Origin: Bacteroidota bacterium
Lineage (GTDB): Bacteria; Bacteroidota; Bacteroidia; B-17B0; Aurantibacillaceae
Reading direction: 5' to 3'
Assembly: GCA_023251755.1 (NCBI GenBank)
Contig: JAHEYF010000028.1
Location: 1 to 48,900, forward strand
DNA: 48,900 nucleotides
The position numbers were made by a program, and so were the translations under genes. Each line of letters opens with the position of its first letter. The first letter of the stretch is position 1. Shown piece after piece: positions 14,241 through 23,605 of the stretch. The notes below the pieces were generated by a model, which was not told where the DNA came from, did not search any database, and saw nothing but the letters and a program-made list of their open reading frames with translations.

Positions 14241-16464
14241 TAATTACACGGACGTGCCGGCCAGCGGCTTGTATAAAATAAACACCGGCTTTGTGTCTGC
14301 TGATGTCGATTTGCTGTTGGTGGCCCTTGCTGTTGTGCTGGTAAATAATTTCGCCCAGGCTATTGTAAATGGTAATTAAACCTAGTTCATCGGCAGCACT
14401 TAGTGTTATGTTTCCGTTAGCGGGGTTGGGATAAACTTTTAAAAAATTAATACCTGTGTTGGCTTGTTTAATTCCTGCGGTTGACAGGCTGTCTAAACGA
14501 ATGTTCAGTGAGTCGGCAAAATAATTTAGGTTGTTAATGGTGTTTGAGCTCGCAGTAATACTGATGCTAAGCAATGTGTCCATTACAAAATTGGGGATGT
14601 CAACAAATACATAATAATTGCCTATGGGAACATTTTGAAAACTGTAATGCCCGTTTGTATTGGTCATGGTGCGCGATGCAATTTGTCCGCTGGGTTTTTT
14701 ACCAAGGCTAACGCCCACATGCGATATAGGGTTACCTGGCGCCATGACCCCGTTGTTGTTTGTTAATTTTTGTCCGTAACCAGGGCCTTCGGTTATAGTA
14801 CCCGAAACAGTGCCGGGGCCGGTGGTAGGGCTCAGCATAAGCACCTTTATGTTGTTGCCGGTATTGTTGCCGCCTGCACAGGTGTTGTGGTTGAGTACCA
14901 GGGTGGAGTCCCACTGGTAATTGTTGGCTACCGGGGTAAAATAAGTGGGGACAGCAGTGGGATAAATAGTTGTATCGGCGATTGCTTTGATGATGTAGTG
15001 GCCTACATACTGATGCGGGATGAAGTAAGCGCCATTGCTTTGAATAGGTACAAAACCAATGGTATCCTTGTTGCCGGGATGAACCGCCTGGCGTTTAAAC
15101 AAATACACCTTTCCGCTTGTGAGGGGAACATTATTGGTATCAGTAACGAGGCCCGATATGGAATCGCCGGGGATGGGTGTAATTAAAACTGAATCTTTGC
15201 GGGAGCAACCCAGGGTGGTTCCCATTACGGCATACCATGTATTTGCATAAGGCGTAACCACCGTAGATGTTGTTGTTGCAGCTCCGGCATTGGCAGCCCA
15301 TACATAAATTGTTGCGCCGCTAACGCTTATGGTGGTAGGGCTTCCGGCGCATATTGCTGAGTTTCCGCTAACTGTTAAGGCAGGCGGGCTGGGGCACACT
15401 TTCCGGACCCTGTTGTTGTTAAAATCGGCAATGTATACATTTCCCGAAGCATCCACAGTTATATCGCTGGCCATGTTTATTCTTGCCGTTGTGGCCAGGT
15501 CTCCGTCACCACTGTAGCCCTGCATACCTGTGCCGGCAAGGGTACTTATTGTACCCGAGGTGTTCACCAATCGTATACGTTGGTTGCTTACATCGGCAAT
15601 GTATAAACGCCCCGACGCATCAGTTTTTATTCCACAGGGGCCGTTGATTTGTGCCGAAGCGGCCAATCCCCCGTCGCCGCTAAAACCAGCAGTACCGTTA
15701 CCGGCAAAGGTACTGATGTTACCTCCGGCTCCACTATTCACAACGCGTATTCTGTTATTGCCGTAGTCGGCTATGTAAACATCGCCGCCCGCATTTACAG
15801 CAAGGCCTTCAGGAAAAGACAACTGGGCGGAAGCAGCCGGGCCGCCATCCCCGCTATAACCCGAAACCCCACTGCCAGCCAGCGTACTGATGATTCCGGT
15901 AGTGCCATTCACCATCCTTACCTTGTGGTTGAGGTAATCGGCTATATATAAAACACCAGCGGCATCAATAGCGAGGTAAGTAGGCGTGTGTAATTTAGCT
16001 GCGGTGGCTGCCCCACCATCTCCGCTGGAGCCAATAGCGCCGGTACCTGCATAAGTGCTTATAATACCCGATGCATTTACCATTCTAACCCGGTTGTTAT
16101 CTGTATCTGCAAAATAAATATTGTTCGAGGCATCTACGGCAATTCCGTAAGGGGCATTGATCATAGCAGCAGTGGCCGGTCCCATATCTCCGCTGAAACC
16201 TCCTGTACCGGTTCCGGCAAAAGTACTGATGTTGCCGGCGGCATCCACCTTTCGGATGACATGGTGCGCGTTATCAGCAATGTAAACATTGCCCGAACCA
16301 TCAATGGCTAAGCCGGAAGGTGAACTTAAACCGGCTAAGTAAGCTGCTCCGCCGTCTCCGGTATAAGCATTTGCACCGGTGCCTGCAAAAGTTCCAATGG
16401 TTTGAGCCTCCATAGCGGTAAACAGAAAAAATGCAGGGGTAAAAAAGAGTATATATTTCTTCAT
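14233..16464 (-). CDS. NHL-repeat protein with T9SS type A sorting domain
   Basis: A 743-residue secreted protein. A signal peptide (1-20, ending MEAQ) is followed by six NHL propeller repeats (about 20-360), each with an F/LAGTGxxGxSGDGGxAxxA segment and an xYIADxxNxRIRxV strand. Then come an Ig/PKD-like segment around 365-430, two carboxypeptidase-regulatory-like domains (SISGLVTDTNNVPLTSGKVY; GTVSGTITEGPGYGQ) and a C-terminal sorting domain (about 672-743) with VYPNPANGNITLSAADELG and GVYFIQA. Such C-terminal domains send proteins through the type IX system to the cell surface. The ligand of the propeller is unknown. Confidence 0.9.
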   Translation of the reverse strand: MKKYILFFTPAFFLFTAMEAQTIGTFAGTGANAYTGDGGAAYLAGLSSPSGLAIDGSGNVYIADNAHHVIRKVDAAGNISTFAGTGTGGFSGDMGPATAAMINAPYGIAVDASNNIYFADTDNNRVRMVNASGIISTYAGTGAIGSSGDGGAATAAKLHTPTYLAIDAAGVLYIADYLNHKVRMVNGTTGIISTLAGSGVSGYSGDGGPAASAQLSFPEGLAVNAGGDVYIADYGNNRIRVVNSGAGGNISTFAGNGTAGFSGDGGLAASAQINGPCGIKTDASGRLYIADVSNQRIRLVNTSGTISTLAGTGMQGYSGDGDLATTARINMASDITVDASGNVYIADFNNNRVRKVCPSPPALTVSGNSAICAGSPTTISVSGATIYVWAANAGAATTTSTVVTPYANTWYAVMGTTLGCSRKDSVLITPIPGDSISGLVTDTNNVPLTSGKVYLFKRQAVHPGNKDTIGFVPIQSNGAYFIPHQYVGHYIIKAIADTTIYPTAVPTYFTPVANNYQWDSTLVLNHNTCAGGNNTGNNIKVLMLSPTTGPGTVSGTITEGPGYGQKLTNNNGVMAPGNPISHVGVSLGKKPSGQIASRTMTNTNGHYSFQNVPIGNYYVFVDIPNFVMDTLLSISITASSNTINNLNYFADSLNIRLDSLSTAGIKQANTGINFLKVYPNPANGNITLSAADELGLITIYNSLGEIIYQHNSKGHQQQIDISRHKAGVYFIQAAGRHVRVIKE

Positions 16465-16657
16465 ACTTTATAAATTAAATGTGGCCTGGTTTCTTAATTA
16501 AATATAACCATTAGATTTTTGGAAAAAAAATTTAATACAGCGATAAACCTGTTTTCATGGAAATTAATCGCCCGTTCATCGTAAATATTCACTGCGGCTT
16601 ATCCTGAAAAAAATCTTAATTTAGGTTCAGCATTTTATTTTAACTCCGGTAATTTTT

Positions 16658-19249
16658 ATGAAGCTATTTTTAAAGATCCTACTTGTTTTTTGTCTGCCTT
16701 TGGGAATATGCTCCCAAAACCGTTACACAGACAGCCTTGAAAACAGTTTGAAAAATTCAGCTGAAAAAGACCGTCCAAAAATACTGAACAGACTTGCCGA
16801 AGTTTACCTGGGCACTAAAACCGAAACAGCTGCAATAAAGGCTGAGGAGGCCTACCAGCTGGCTGTGAAATACCAGGATCACAAACAAATGCTGAACGCT
16901 TTAAAAATAATTGCCGATATACAGGTGCAGGAAGGCAATTACGACAAAGGGATTGCAAAGTTAAAAACAGCCCTTCCATTTTTTAAAGCCCAGGATGATT
17001 CCCTGCAATACACTGGTTCGCTGCAACGGAGCATGGCCGAGATTTATTTGTACAAAAGCCAGTTCGATACTGCCCTTATGAATTACAAAGCAGCCATTCA
17101 TATACTGAAAAGAACGAGCGATAAAGATGAATTGCTGGCCGCCTTAAATGGAATAGCCGCTACTTATTATTACATGGGCGATTATCAGAAAGCCCTTTCG
17201 TTTTACCTCGAAAATTTAAGGCTGGCCGAAACAATGCACAGGAAACCTGCTATAGCGCAGGCTTTGCTGAACACGGGCAATATTTATTTTACCGATAATA
17301 ATTTTGACAAAGCTTTGTTTTATTACAACAAGGCACTGGCCTTAACAAAGGAAATAAAAGACAAAGAAGAAACAGCCCGGATATTAAACAACATTGGCAA
17401 TGTGTATGAAAATAAAAACGACAATGACAAAGCCCTGAGCTATCATTTAAAATCGCTGGAGCTGAAAGAAGAACTGGGCGATAAAAATGAAATTGTACAG
17501 TCTCTGCAAAATATAGGGAATGCCTATACCAATAAGGGCAATTACAAGGAAGCATTAGACTATTATGAAAAATCGCTGAAACTGAACAGGGAACTGGGAA
17601 GTAAAAACGGAACCGCCCTTGGTTTAATTAATATGGGCAACCTTTATGTAAAAACAAAACAATACGGTGAAGCCATTGCATATTTAAATAAAGGCCTGGC
17701 CCTTTCGAAAGAAATAAACCGCAAGGAATTAATTAAATCGGCTTACGAATACTTAGCGGATGTGTACAATAAAAACGGGGATTATAAAAATGCGTATGAT
17801 TATAAAAGCCTTTACGGCGAAATAAAAGACTCTCTGCTCAATGAGCAAAGGGTAAAAAGCATGACCGAAATGTCGGCCAAATATGAATCGGACAAACAGG
17901 AAAAAGAAATTCAATTGTTAAAACAAGCCGGGGAATTGAGGAACCACAAAGACCAGCGGGAAGCCCTGTTGAAATACTCATTAATTGTTTTTAGTTGTTT
18001 GTTGCTTGCCCTTGCGTTTTTAATATACAGCCGTTACCGTGTTAAACAAAAAGCACACGATAAATTGGAGGCGATTAATTCAGAGCTGGAAAAGCTTTCG
18101 CTGGTGGCGAGTAAAACAGACAACTCGGTTATTATCACCAACGAAAAAGGAGAAATAGAATGGGTGAACTCAGGATTTACCCGTTTGTCGGGTTATGCCC
18201 TGGAGGAATTTTTAGTGCAAAAAGGAAGGTACATCAGGGCATTCAGCTCAGCCGAAGGTATTGAAACCTTACTGGAAGAAAGTATTGCAAAAAAAACTTC
18301 CCTGATTTATGAGTCGATTAACGAAGCAAAAAACGGAAAAAAATACTGGGTGCAAAGTACACTAACACCCATTTTTGATGAGCAGGAAAAACTGAAAAAA
18401 ATTGTAATCATCGATTCGGATATTACCAAACGTAAGCAGGACGAGGAACTCATCAAATCTAAAAACAAGGACATTACGGATAGTATTAATTACGCCAAAC
18501 AAATCCAATCGGCTATACTTCCTTCGTTGACGGCCATAGAACAGGGGTTCCCGGAATCGTTTATTTTATACCGGCCCAAGGACATTGTAAGTGGTGATTT
18601 TTACTGGTACACACAAAGCCACAGCAAGAGTGGAAAAACGTCGAGTTACCTGGCAGCGGTAGATTGTACAGGGCATGGTGTACCCGGGGCTTTTATGAGC
18701 ATGATAGGCAACGATTTATTGGAGCAAATTGTGAAGATTAAAAAAATCACCGACCCGGGAAAAATACTGACGGAGTTGAACAATGGTATAAAACTGGCCC
18801 TTCATCAAACAGACGGGAACTCATCGAAAGACGGTATGGACATAGCGCTGTGTAAGCTTAGTACGGATGAAAACAATGTGCGTACTTTGCATTACGCGGG
18901 TGCTTTCAGGCCATTGTGGTGTGTGAATGCAGCAGGGGAATTTACCGAAATTACTGCCGATAAAAGGGCAATAGGGGGGATTACCGAAATGGCTTATGAA
19001 TTTACGAACCACAGGATAATGGTGAATGCAGGGGATTCTTTCTATATGTTCAGTGATGGGTATGTGGATCAGTTTGGAGGGGAAAAAGGGAAAAAGTTTT
19101 TATCTGTGAATTTAAGAAAACTCCTGTTGAACAGTTGTATGCAATCCATTACCGATCAAAAACAAAATGCCGAAAAGGCCTTCGATTCCTGGAAAGGCGA
19201 GCACGAACAAATAGACGATGTGTTGCTGATCGGGTTTAGGATATGTTAA
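16658..19249 (+). CDS. TPR-membrane-PAS-PP2C (SpoIIE-type) phosphatase
   Basis: An 863-residue sensor-like protein. A signal peptide (1-19) is followed by about eight TPR repeats with the TPR12-like pattern GNxYxxxxNxDKALxYxxKSLxL (about 40-400), a coiled segment, one membrane helix (about 438-457), a PAS domain (about 470-590; TDNSVIITNEKGEIEWVNSG) and a PP2C-type Ser/Thr phosphatase domain (about 605-860). Metal-binding aspartates are in KDIVSGDFYWY and AAVDCTGHGVPGAFMSMIG. Phosphatases of this kind usually act on anti-anti-sigma or similar proteins, with the TPR region as an extracytoplasmic sensor. No STAS or anti-sigma partner is in the window. A second PP2C protein lies at 28059. Confidence 0.9.
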   Translation: MKLFLKILLVFCLPLGICSQNRYTDSLENSLKNSAEKDRPKILNRLAEVYLGTKTETAAIKAEEAYQLAVKYQDHKQMLNALKIIADIQVQEGNYDKGIAKLKTALPFFKAQDDSLQYTGSLQRSMAEIYLYKSQFDTALMNYKAAIHILKRTSDKDELLAALNGIAATYYYMGDYQKALSFYLENLRLAETMHRKPAIAQALLNTGNIYFTDNNFDKALFYYNKALALTKEIKDKEETARILNNIGNVYENKNDNDKALSYHLKSLELKEELGDKNEIVQSLQNIGNAYTNKGNYKEALDYYEKSLKLNRELGSKNGTALGLINMGNLYVKTKQYGEAIAYLNKGLALSKEINRKELIKSAYEYLADVYNKNGDYKNAYDYKSLYGEIKDSLLNEQRVKSMTEMSAKYESDKQEKEIQLLKQAGELRNHKDQREALLKYSLIVFSCLLLALAFLIYSRYRVKQKAHDKLEAINSELEKLSLVASKTDNSVIITNEKGEIEWVNSGFTRLSGYALEEFLVQKGRYIRAFSSAEGIETLLEESIAKKTSLIYESINEAKNGKKYWVQSTLTPIFDEQEKLKKIVIIDSDITKRKQDEELIKSKNKDITDSINYAKQIQSAILPSLTAIEQGFPESFILYRPKDIVSGDFYWYTQSHSKSGKTSSYLAAVDCTGHGVPGAFMSMIGNDLLEQIVKIKKITDPGKILTELNNGIKLALHQTDGNSSKDGMDIALCKLSTDENNVRTLHYAGAFRPLWCVNAAGEFTEITADKRAIGGITEMAYEFTNHRIMVNAGDSFYMFSDGYVDQFGGEKGKKFLSVNLRKLLLNSCMQSITDQKQNAEKAFDSWKGEHEQIDDVLLIGFRIC

Positions 19250-19283
19250 AAGCCAAAAGGGATAAGCCATAAGTCAAAAAACA
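19246..19283. repeat. Word array (AAAAGCCAAAAG) after the PP2C gene
   Basis: The TAA stop of the PP2C gene is inside TTAAAAGCCAAAAGGG. The words AAGCCATAAG and AAGTCAAAAAAC follow. It is the same family as 10386-10414. Confidence 0.6.
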
Positions 19284-19359
19284 AACCCTGTTATGATCTG
19301 AACAAATGCCTGAAAGATTTTATCAATTGAATTTATGCAGCACATTTATTTTTTCTCGC

Positions 19360-19839
19360 TTATTCCTTTTGGTTTTTAATGGTTCCAAGTTCTTCACCTA
19401 TAATACTACAGGCTTTGTATACCAGTTGAAAAACGTCTTCAAAGCCCTGCTCCCCGCCGTAATAAGGATCGGGAACATCTAAGTCTTTGCCAGGGAAAGC
19501 GGCGTTCAGCAATAAATTGACTTTTGCTTTGTCTTCTTCGTTTCTCGCCAGGGCTTTTACATTTTTATAATTGCTCCGGTCCATCACATAAATCCGGTCA
19601 AAGGCATCAAAATCATTGACCCTGAACTGCCGCGCTTTTAATTTACTAATGTCTATATTGTGTTTACGTGCATTGGCCTGCGAACGTTTATCGGGTGCTT
19701 CGCCAATGTGATAGGCGGCGGTTCCTGCAGAATCTACGGTTGCATTTAATTTTTTTTCGTTCACAACCTGGCGCATCACTCCTTCGGCCACCGGCGAACG
19801 GCATATATTTCCTAAACAAACCATTAATATCCTGTTCAT
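19360..19839 (-). CDS. Low-molecular-weight protein tyrosine phosphatase
   Basis: A 159-residue LMW-PTP. The P-loop CLGNICRS (C8 to R14, CX5R) lies at the N-terminus in ILMVCLGNICRSPVAEGVMR, and the general-acid aspartate is in VPDPYYGGEQGF. The cytosolic enzyme removes phosphate from phosphotyrosine in proteins; in bacteria it often pairs with a tyrosine kinase for capsule or exopolysaccharide, but none is encoded here. It is divergent from the kinase-like gene at 19896 with only 56 nt between the starts. Confidence 0.95.
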   Translation of the reverse strand: MNRILMVCLGNICRSPVAEGVMRQVVNEKKLNATVDSAGTAAYHIGEAPDKRSQANARKHNIDISKLKARQFRVNDFDAFDRIYVMDRSNYKNVKALARNEEDKAKVNLLLNAAFPGKDLDVPDPYYGGEQGFEDVFQLVYKACSIIGEELGTIKNQKE

Positions 19840-19895
19840 CCCAATTTAATTTTCTGTTGTGTAAAAATCCTCTTAATTTTAACAAAATACAAATT

Positions 19896-20744
19896 ATGAT
19901 CCTGATCGCTGATAGTGGCTCTACAAAAACGGACTGGCGCTTAATACAAGCAGAAGAAAAAATAAGACCGGTTCAGACTGCGGGCATCAATCCTTTTTTT
20001 CAGGATAAAAATACTATTAAAATTATACTTCAGGATTCGTTAATTCCTGCGATTGCTATTGATGCAAAGGAGGTGAAACAAATTTATTTTTACGGTGCAG
20101 GCTGTTCAACTGCTGATAAAAAACAAGAGGTGGCCGGCGCTTTAAGTGAATTGTTTATACATGCAGGTGTACATATTGAAACCGATATGCTGGGTGCGGC
20201 CCGTGCCTTGTGCGGAAAAGAAGCAGGCATTGCCTGTATTTTAGGAACGGGTTCCAACTCATGTTATTACGATGGGACAACTATAACTGAAAATACCCCC
20301 TCATTCGGTTACCTGTTTGGCGATTACGGAAGCGGTGCACACATTGGAAAGACCCTGATACAGCAGTATTTCGATAAGCAACTGCCGGCTGATTTGCAAA
20401 AGAATTTTGAAGCCAGAAAAGAAAATACCCGTGAACTGATGCTGGAAAACGTGTATAAAAAACCTTTTCCTAACCGTTATTTAGCCGGCTTCAGTAAGTT
20501 TGTTTTTCAAAACAAGGAACATCCATATTGTATTGACTTGTTAAAAAAATGTTTTCACCTGTTTTTCGAAAAACAGGTGGAACAGTACCCGGCACACAAA
20601 AAAGTTCCTATACACGCAGTAGGTTCTGTTGCTTATTATTACAACAGCATTGTTAAAGCCGTTGCTGAAGAACGGGGATTAAACATGGGAACTATCATAG
20701 AAACCCCTATAGCTGCATTAACTTTGTATCATTTAGAAAATTAA
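19896..20744 (+). CDS. N-acetylglucosamine kinase-like protein (BadF/BadG ATPase fold)
   Basis: A 282-residue sugar-kinase-fold protein. Phosphate 1 motif DSGSTKTDWRL (6-16), phosphate 2 region ACILGTGSNSCYYDG, FGYLFGDYGSGAHIGKTLI, and a C-terminal adenosine-type motif HAVGSVAYYY. This pattern is that of Bacteroidota N-acetylglucosamine kinases, which phosphorylate GlcNAc at C6 during amino-sugar or cell-wall recycling; exact specificity is inferred. I placed the start at the ATG at 19896 because the frame continues upstream only over the divergent phosphatase gene. The TSUP permease gene starts 1 nt after its stop, so the two form an operon. Confidence 0.85.
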   Translation: MILIADSGSTKTDWRLIQAEEKIRPVQTAGINPFFQDKNTIKIILQDSLIPAIAIDAKEVKQIYFYGAGCSTADKKQEVAGALSELFIHAGVHIETDMLGAARALCGKEAGIACILGTGSNSCYYDGTTITENTPSFGYLFGDYGSGAHIGKTLIQQYFDKQLPADLQKNFEARKENTRELMLENVYKKPFPNRYLAGFSKFVFQNKEHPYCIDLLKKCFHLFFEKQVEQYPAHKKVPIHAVGSVAYYYNSIVKAVAEERGLNMGTIIETPIAALTLYHLEN

Positions 20745-20745
20745 C

Positions 20746-21525
20746 ATGAGTTTTTTTATTGTCGCGCTTACAGCTTTGCTTGCCTCCCTGCTTACTTTTT
20801 TCTCAGGCTTTGGTTTGGGCACTATTTTATTACCGGTCTTTGCTTTGTTTTTTTCATTGCCCGTTGCCATTGCTTTAACAGCCATTGTACACCTGCTGAA
20901 TAATTTATTTAAATTGGTACTGGTAGGTAAACACATCGACCGGAAATTATTTATCCGCTTTGGGATACCCTCTATGATTGCAGCTTTTGCAGGGGCTTTT
21001 GTATTGAAGTACTTAGCCAGGCCTGTTGTATTGCACACTTATTTTATCAACGGAAAGGAATTTAACATTACTTTAATAAATGTGATACTCGCCCTGGTGA
21101 TGTTATTTTTTGCTTTGTACGAACTCATTCCTTTCTTTAAAAAGTTAAGTTTCGAAAAGGATAAAATAATCTGGGGTGGTTTGTTAAGCGGTTTCTTCGG
21201 CGGTTTTAGCGGGCACCAGGGCGCTTTAAGAAGTGCCTTTCTGATTAAATACAATTTAGCGAAGGAAAGTTTTATTGCTACTGGTGTGGCGATTGCCTGT
21301 GTGGTGGATGTTGTGCGTCTGCTTATTTATGGTATATCCATTCGTGCGGTTAATATTACAGACAATGCTTTACTTTTATCGTTGGCGGTGCTGTCGGCTT
21401 TTATTGGGGCTTATTTCGGAAGTAAATTGTTAAAGAAAACCACGCTGGCTTTTGTTCAGGGTTTTGTTTCTGTGTTTTTAATACTGATAGCGGTGTTGAT
21501 GGGGGCGGGGATTCTTAGTTCATAG
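20746..21525 (+). CDS. TSUP (TauE/SafE) family permease
   Basis: A 259-residue membrane protein with about eight predicted helices and the TSUP patterns LLTFFSGFGLGTILLP in the first helix and GGLLSGFFGGFSGHQGALRS at the start of the second half. TSUP permeases move sulfite, sulfonates or other organic anions; the substrate is unknown. It directly follows the GlcNAc-kinase-like gene with a 1-nt gap. Its last residues ILSS and the TAG stop are written in the TTCTTAGTTCATAG word of the array that follows. Confidence 0.85.
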   Translation: MSFFIVALTALLASLLTFFSGFGLGTILLPVFALFFSLPVAIALTAIVHLLNNLFKLVLVGKHIDRKLFIRFGIPSMIAAFAGAFVLKYLARPVVLHTYFINGKEFNITLINVILALVMLFFALYELIPFFKKLSFEKDKIIWGGLLSGFFGGFSGHQGALRSAFLIKYNLAKESFIATGVAIACVVDVVRLLIYGISIRAVNITDNALLLSLAVLSAFIGAYFGSKLLKKTTLAFVQGFVSVFLILIAVLMGAGILSS

Positions 21526-21678
21526 TTCTTTGTTCTTAGTTCTTAGTTCATAGTATCTACTAATTATGAATCTGTGTGTGATCGCTGTGTATTGCAACAT
21601 TAGTATATTCGTACAAATTCGTATTCATAGATTTCGTAACTCGTTAATCGTAATTCGTCAATCGTAATTCGTCAATTG
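21511..21678. repeat. Two word arrays between the permease and the spermidine-synthase-like gene
   Basis: 21511-21555 holds TTCTTAGTTC/TTCATAG words that include the TSUP stop codon. 21594-21678 holds CAACATTAGTATATTCGTAC followed by CGTAATTCGTCAATCGTAATT words. This is the third copy of the core seen twice at 1601-1771. The array reaches the TTG start at 21676. Confidence 0.88.
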
Positions 21679-23175
21679 AACAAAAGCAAAGTATATAAGC
21701 CCTCTTTTTTTTACACCCTCTCGTTTATTGAAGGGGCATCGGTTATGGCCACCGAGCTTATAGGGGCTAAATTCCTGGCGCCTTATTTTGGTTCCTCACT
21801 TTATGTATGGAGCAGCGTAATGGCCATAACCCTCGGTGCTTTGGCCCTGGGTTATTTTTACGGAGGCAGGTTGTCGGCCAAAACAAATACGACTTATTGT
21901 TTAATGCTGGTGTTAATTGCGGCGGCTTTGTTTATGATGCTTATGCCTTTTTTAGTGGGAAGCCTGTTTGTTTTTGCTAAACTATTTTCATTGATCCCGG
22001 CGCTTGTTATTAGCGGAACATTGCTTTTGCTCCCACCGGTTTTTTTAATGGGCATGGTTTCGCCCCTGATTATTAAAAACCTTACAACTAAGGCAGAAGA
22101 CAGCGGCAAGAGGGCAGGGGAGGTGTACGCTGTTTCAACGCTTGGTGGAATAATAACAACTTTTTTAACAGGCTTTTACCTGATACCGGCTTTCGGATTA
22201 AAAATCCCCCTGCTTATTTTTGCCGGTGTTCAACTCATCTTACCGGTTTATTTTTTAGTTCAGCATAAAAAAAACACCTCTGCCTTATTGGTTTTAATTT
22301 TCACAAGCTTATTTTCTTATAAAACATGGGCAACTAAGAATACGGATACAGATGTATTATACAGCCAGGATGGTTTGTTGGGAAAAGTTGAGGTATTGAA
22401 CTATATTAAAAGGGTAGATAGTTCATCTGAAGTACTACAAACACGTATGTTGCTGATGAACAATATTATTCAAACCTGGACGGGCCCGGACGGGCAAAAC
22501 CCGCAATTGGAATACGCCCGGCAAATAGAAGATAATGTAAGTGAAGGGAAAAATAAAAAGGCGCTGTTGCTTGGCCTGGGCGGAGGAACGGTAGCCACTA
22601 TTTTAAATAAGAAAGGCTACAAGGTAACAGCTGTTGAATTAGACGAACGCATGGTGGAAGTGGCCCGCAGTTATTTTAGCCTGAATAAAAATGTGAAAGT
22701 GATTGTTGATGATGCAAGACATGGAATACAAAATCTGCACGAAAAGTACGGGGTGGTGATGGTGGATTTATTCAGCGCGGAAGTCAGCCCTTCGCATGTG
22801 TTGAGCAAAGAAAGCCTGGAGCAGCTTTCCCTGTTGATGAATAAGCAGGGGCTGTTGATTATTAATACCTATGGCTACCTGCAAAAACCTGCGGGTAAAG
22901 GCAACTTGGCCCTGATCCGTACCCTGAAGGAATGCGGCTTCCGGGTGAGTGTCTGTGCAACGGATACAGAAGAGAAGGAGGATTATAGAAATATAGTCAT
23001 CTATGCTTCACAACAGGTTTTACCTGCATTGAACCAGCAAATACATGAAGCCCTTGATTTGTCGGATGCAGCAGTCATTACAGATGATTTCCCGGCACTG
23101 GAGTATTTGAACGCAGAGGCAGCGCAACGCTGGCGCTTTGCCTATTTAAGAAATTTTATTTTAGTCAGGCCTTGA
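21676..23175 (+). CDS. Membrane-bound spermidine synthase-like methyltransferase-fold fusion
   Basis: A 499-residue protein in two halves. Residues 10-225 hold about six or seven membrane helices (FYTLSFIEGASVMATELIGA; ALALGYFYGG). Residues 235-499 hold a cytosolic Rossmann domain of the spermidine-synthase type: ALLLGLGGGTVATILNKKGY, TAVELDERMVEVARSYF, VDDARHGI and VMVDLFSAEVSPSHVLS. The layout matches proteins named fused MFS/spermidine synthase. Polyamine activity is not proven; the family may use other acceptors. The start is TTG, taken from the end of the CGTCAATTG word; no better in-frame ATG gives the first helix. Its 3' end overlaps the convergent gene by 15 nt. Confidence 0.82.
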   Translation: MNKSKVYKPSFFYTLSFIEGASVMATELIGAKFLAPYFGSSLYVWSSVMAITLGALALGYFYGGRLSAKTNTTYCLMLVLIAAALFMMLMPFLVGSLFVFAKLFSLIPALVISGTLLLLPPVFLMGMVSPLIIKNLTTKAEDSGKRAGEVYAVSTLGGIITTFLTGFYLIPAFGLKIPLLIFAGVQLILPVYFLVQHKKNTSALLVLIFTSLFSYKTWATKNTDTDVLYSQDGLLGKVEVLNYIKRVDSSSEVLQTRMLLMNNIIQTWTGPDGQNPQLEYARQIEDNVSEGKNKKALLLGLGGGTVATILNKKGYKVTAVELDERMVEVARSYFSLNKNVKVIVDDARHGIQNLHEKYGVVMVDLFSAEVSPSHVLSKESLEQLSLLMNKQGLLIINTYGYLQKPAGKGNLALIRTLKECGFRVSVCATDTEEKEDYRNIVIYASQQVLPALNQQIHEALDLSDAAVITDDFPALEYLNAEAAQRWRFAYLRNFILVRP

Positions 23176-23490
23176 AAATTCATAGTCCCGTTCAACCAGG
23201 CAAATTCTCACCTTGTAAGTTTCGTACCATTTTTCTTTTCCGGCTTTTTGGGCCATCAGGTGCCGGCTGTTTTGTTTCCAGCTTTTTATGGAGGCTAAAT
23301 CCCGCCAGTACGAAATGGTGATACCAATGTCTTCCCGTGCCGATTCATGCCCGAGGTAGCCATCCTGTTTCATGGCAAGTTTCACCATTTCATCGGCCAT
23401 CAGACTGTAGGCCGGGTCATTATTGGTTTTTACCGAGGTGAACAGCACCGCGTAATACGGTGTGGCCGGGGTTGCTGCTATAGTTTGCAT
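23161..23490 (-). CDS. ABM-family (antibiotic biosynthesis monooxygenase-like) protein
   Basis: A 109-residue dimeric alpha/beta-barrel protein: YYAVLFTSVKTNNDPAYSLM, AMKQDGYLGHESAREDIGI and TISYWRDLASIKSWKQN are the usual three strands and linkers of small ABM/haem-degrading-like enzymes. Function may be a small oxygenase or a stress protein; there is no conserved catalytic residue I can point to. I set the start at MQTIAATP (23490); the extension to 23556 runs through the upstream hairpin module. A -7-like TACATTTG ends only 3 nt before this ATG, so the mRNA may have almost no leader. Confidence 0.75.
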   Translation of the reverse strand: MQTIAATPATPYYAVLFTSVKTNNDPAYSLMADEMVKLAMKQDGYLGHESAREDIGITISYWRDLASIKSWKQNSRHLMAQKAGKEKWYETYKVRICLVERDYEFSRPD

Positions 23491-23493
23491 GCA

Positions 23494-23501
23494 CAAATGT
23501 A
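23494..23501 (-). promoter_or_regulatory. Candidate -7 element giving a near-leaderless ABM transcript
   Basis: TACATTTG on the minus strand ends 3 nt before the ATG at 23490. No TTTG -33 box is visible because a hairpin (23509-23533) occupies that region. Tentative. Confidence 0.4.
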
Positions 23502-23508
23502 AAAATAA

Positions 23509-23570
23509 AAAGCGGGGAATGAATCCCCGCTTTAGTGTAAAACAAACGTCCCCCAACGTTTTATTTTACA
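23509..23570 (-). repeat. Hairpin module, copy 1
   Basis: Stem AAAGCGGGGA (23509-23518) with TCCCCGCTTT (23524-23533). A second hairpin has outer arms TGTAAAA (23536-23542) and TTTTACA (23564-23570), inner arms AAACG and CGTTT, and loop TCCCCCAA (minus strand TTGGGGGA). It lies directly before the ABM gene. It is homologous to copy 2 at 23606-23668. Confidence 0.88.
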
Positions 23571-23605
23571 GTGATTTTATAGTGAAATGGTAGGTTTTGT
23601 AATAA

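Noticed and set aside
16658-19249. Sporulation role from the SpoIIE-type domain
   Set aside because: The domain is widespread in non-sporulating bacteria, and this phylum does not form endospores.
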